Part shown: in pieces, positions 60,904-64,000 of the stretch
Layout: the number at the start of each line of letters is the position of its first letter
Position numbering within the stretch: position 1 is the first letter of the stretch
DNA from: Annona cherimola
Taxonomy: Eukaryota > Streptophyta > Magnoliopsida > Magnoliales > Annonaceae
NCBI GenBank assembly: GCA_030490835.1
Contig: CM059972.1
Coordinates: 52,247,563 to 52,311,562 of the forward strand
Reading direction: 5' to 3'
DNA: 64,000 bases
Position numbers and translations under genes: made by a program
Notes under the pieces: generated by a model
Told to the model about the DNA's origin: nothing
Database searches by the model: none
Seen by the model: only the letters and a program-made list of their open reading frames with translations

Positions 60904-61604
60904 TCCTTGCTGAACATCCAAGCTGCTGTTGCTCATTCTTTCCTCCTTTCTTGCAGCCCAAGAAACTCCTTTAGTAGCCCTTTATATAATTTTTTTTGCT
61001 AAAAATCAGCTTATAACTTGCCCTCTAAGATGACGTTCATATGGGTCCACTCTTTTGTCATTTTGCGAGGTTCACAAGATGCCCACTTGCTGCCCATTTT
61101 CTAGCCCTTGAACATCCTTAATGTGTAGCAACTTATGCATAGAATTTCTGAATTTTTAAAATTGCAAAAATTCTCCAAAAATCCCACATTTTGACACCTC
61201 ATTTGCTCCCTTAATTGCATTGACTTTTGCATTAATTCAAAACTACTTTTTGAAGCAAAAAGTCAAAGAGTTTTAACCATAAGTTTTTAAGCATTTTCTC
61301 ATGGGATTTATCTTAATCAAATCTATCCATGTGATAGGACACTTTATTTTAGCCGTTCATAAAAATTTTCATCTCGAAATGATCATTTTAGTGCCAGATA
61401 TGAGCATTTAAAAATGTATCTTGGATTTGGATGAAATAAAATTATTATCACTCAAATTAAATCATGATTCATTTCATTCATGAGGTAGAGCACGTCAACA
61501 TGTGCTTACCTTTCAAATTTCACGTCAATCCGCCTTAGGGCGTCAAGTTATGAATTTTTCAAATAATACCCTAATTTGTTCCATCATTATCATCAGCTTA
61601 ATTG

Positions 61605-64000
61605 TGAAACCCGCAATCCTAGAATAGCACATGTAAACCTAGGGTTGTAAACCCTAGATCCCTGTACTGATTTTATGATAAATAAAATTTATGAAATATG
61701 TTATATTTTACAAATGTGTACTAGAGGTTAAAATAATGCAATTAAGAATGTGACGCACGTGAATAGTGCACATGAATAGTAAACGTGCATAGTAATTGTG
61801 GATTAAGATATGAGATTAAGAGTTAATCACTTAATTAACCTAATCACAAAAAGTCAAAAGGAGAATTAATCACTACAAGACAAAATAGCAATTCTTTTGG
61901 ATATTCTAATCCAAATTTGGATTTTTGTGGAAAAATAGAAAAAAATTCATAAATTGCAATCCGGGAGTCGGAATTAGATGAAATTTTTTATGGATGATTA
62001 AAAATACATGATGAACATGATGGATGGTATAAGATGTGATGAAACTCACAAATTAATGGCCAAGATGAAGTGTCAAATAGATGTTGAAAAAGTAACTTAA
62101 CTTTTTATTAAATATACTTTGACTTTTTAATAAAGTAAATAATTAAAAAAAATAAAATTAAATGAAAATGCAACATGGCAGGGACGTGCAAGGGGGTTGC
62201 TGACTTTTGGGGTCATGATCCAATGGTCACAAATCAATTTTATCATTAATCAAGGGTTGAGATTAAGTTGCTTAAAAATAATTAATTTTAAAATTAAAAA
62301 AATAGGATAAAAATAGGGCTGCAATAGGGACGATGTAGCAGGCCTAGGGTGGCTGCTCTTGGCTCAAGGCACCTTTTGGAAATTAGAAAAAAACACATTT
62401 GCAAATTTACACCTCAAGCAAGGGGGTAAATTGCAATTTAATGAAAAATCAAAAAGTATAAATAGGGGCATGGGGTGAACGTCCAAAGGCACAATCCCAG
62501 CTCCACTTGAGCCATTCCAAGTTCCCAAGCCATCCAAAACACGTTTTGGCCTTGAAAGAAAGAAGGAGAGAAGATTTGAGAGAGAAGGGCCAAGTAGAAG
62601 GGGAGTTTTTCTACTTCAGGTAAGGGGATTCTTCGCAAACTTGTTTTGGATGTTAAGTAGGGTAAAACCATGCTTAGATAATGCCCAAGCATGAGAAAAT
62701 AAGTATAGATATAATGTTTAAATGGAATTGTGCCGAAACATAAAAAATTTGGAGCGAAGATAGGGTATTTGGGAAGATAGCATATGATATATGAAAATAA
62801 TGCTCCAAAATTGATAAATGATGATTTGGGATGTATTATTATGATAAATATGATGTTGGAATAATGATATATTAATTTCATGATTTTTGGAATTAAGGAT
62901 TATGCTTAAGTGAATTTATGTTGATTTTTAGTATATGGAGAAAATGATTTTTTTAGCCAAGTAAATGATGATAAATTCAAAATGTATGAAATGTCCTATG
63001 ATATAATAGGCATGAGGTATGTCATGATATTTTTTATTTTTGGAAAAAATATCAAATTTTGGAACCCATGAACAGTAACCACGTCTCTGTGAACATTAAC
63101 CTCGGATGAACAGTAATCTGCTACAGTGATGTGCTACAGTAAACAGCGTGATTTTGGAGAAAATTTTAGATTTATTTTTATATTTTATGAGGATATATGG
63201 ATTGAATTTTTTAAAGGATTTATGGATAAAAATTCATATAAGAAAATGATGATCACGCATTTTTAAGGATAACCTCTATAAAAAAATTTACGGTGGAAAA
63301 TAAGGTCATAAATAAATATAAAATATGCATGATAAAGTATGTATATCCTTTTCACTTGTATAGGAAAAGAAAAGGAAAGGATAAAGGAGTCGGATTAAAG
63401 CAAAGCAAAGGTAAGCAAGCAAACTTTTGAAAATGATTTTTATATAGTGCAACTATGGAATATGTCAAATTTTCTTTATTATAAGCAAATTCATATGGAA
63501 GTAAGAAGAAATGTTGAAGTATGTGAGAATTGCTTTATCATAAGCAAATCCTTATAAATGAAGAGAAAGATGGAAATGGTTGCATTATAATGGAAAAGGA
63601 AAAGTTTTGATTTCCAAAATAGTATTTTGTTTTATTGAATGAATTTAAAATGATTTATTAAAATATTTTGAAACGGATTTAAGGAAGGCCAACCAATAAC
63701 CGATTTAAATGAAGATTTCTTTTAAATGACCAAAGGATCATACAAACGTATCTTCGTATAGAAGAAACTTAAGTGTTATGTGGACAAAGAATATGATATA
63801 TATATATAAAAATAAATTATGCATTAGTATATCCTTTGTTCATGAAAAATCTAGAAACGAGAAGAAAAATGTTTCCAAAGTCTTTGGTTTCCAAATATTA
63901 AAATATTTTTCAAAATTGTTTTACCGATCAAAAATGATTTATAAACATTTTTTAGCAATGTTTCAAATTTATTATTTCTCAAATATTTCAAATGTTTTAA
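61605..64000 (+). mobile_element. long LTR (copy F), runs off the window
   Basis: Starts TGTGAAACCCGCAATCC and matches the minus solo LTR at 34,248-37,493 read in its own sense: 'aggattaagag' and 'catgaatagta' blocks, the 'aacagtaa...ctacagt' cluster near 63,070-63,150, and 'ggtaagcaagcaaac' near 63,411. The right end is beyond the window. Confidence 0.78.

Larger units (their letters stand above)
57066..61604 (-). mobile_element. long LTR (copy E), minus orientation
   Basis: Read on the + strand it runs backwards through the family: 'ccctgtacctatctaagg', 'agtaagcaaac', the minisatellite, the hairpin block at 58,376-58,391, then the 5' half ending in 'cgtcaagttatgaatttttc' near 61,550. At 61,605 an LTR in + orientation begins, apparently inserted into it. 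A CT microsatellite lies within. Confidence 0.75.

Noticed and set aside
60713..60974. Arg-Glu and Ser-Leu repeat proteins
   Set aside because: Pure translation of the CT microsatellite in an LTR.

Overview
This is nuclear DNA from a flowering plant. The evidence is intron-rich genes with plant-type checkpoint and splicing proteins, an AT-rich background, and a dense load of plant transposons (Ty1/copia SIRE-like, Ty3/gypsy-like, hAT, MULE, MITE and SINE). I cannot fix the species; a non-grass angiosperm is a guess only. There are no bacterial features, operons or CRISPR arrays.

Only two host genes can be supported, both on the + strand. (1) A BUBR1/MAD3 spindle-checkpoint gene at about 9.91-17.95 kb has at least 11 clear exons, two KEN boxes and no kinase domain. 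Its seventh intron is swollen to 3.3 kb by nested transposons. (2) An intronless U2AF35 gene at 21,658-22,506 encodes a 282-aa small subunit of the splicing factor U2AF: zinc finger, UHM, zinc finger, RS-rich tail. The genes are neighbours but functionally unrelated.

Layout. 1-2.6 kb: a decayed copia element on the minus strand (RT-RNase H followed by an extra downstream ORF). 2.6-6.2 kb: a truncated long LTR. 6.3-7.4 kb: a hAT element with 8-bp target duplications and a MITE inside it. 7.4-9.9 kb: the BUBR1 upstream region. 9.9-18 kb: BUBR1. 18.1-21.2 kb: small transposons (hAT, AT-rich MITEs, tandem duplications, a tRNA-like SINE). 21.5-22.8 kb: U2AF35. 22.8-27 kb: intergenic DNA with no gene I can support. 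27-29 kb: nested hAT and MITE elements. 29-64 kb: a swarm of nested long-LTR retrotransposon pieces.

The most informative structure is in the last 35 kb. A single LTR retrotransposon (32,972 to about 52,489) can be dissected. Its LTRs are about 4.6 kb once insertions are removed, its internal region is only 2.44 kb, it has a tRNA-iMet-type primer site and a polypurine tract, and it carries a dead gag (zinc knuckles) with a protease remnant but no reverse transcriptase. Three further LTR units have inserted into it, each with a perfect 5-bp target duplication: TTTCT, GGTCC and TATGA. For two of them the opposite LTR of the host supplies the unoccupied site. At least three LTR subfamilies share related 3' parts but differ at their 5' ends. 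I found no convincing novel host pathway. The unusual material is the long-LTR, coding-poor retroelement family and its internal repeats, hairpins and palindrome.
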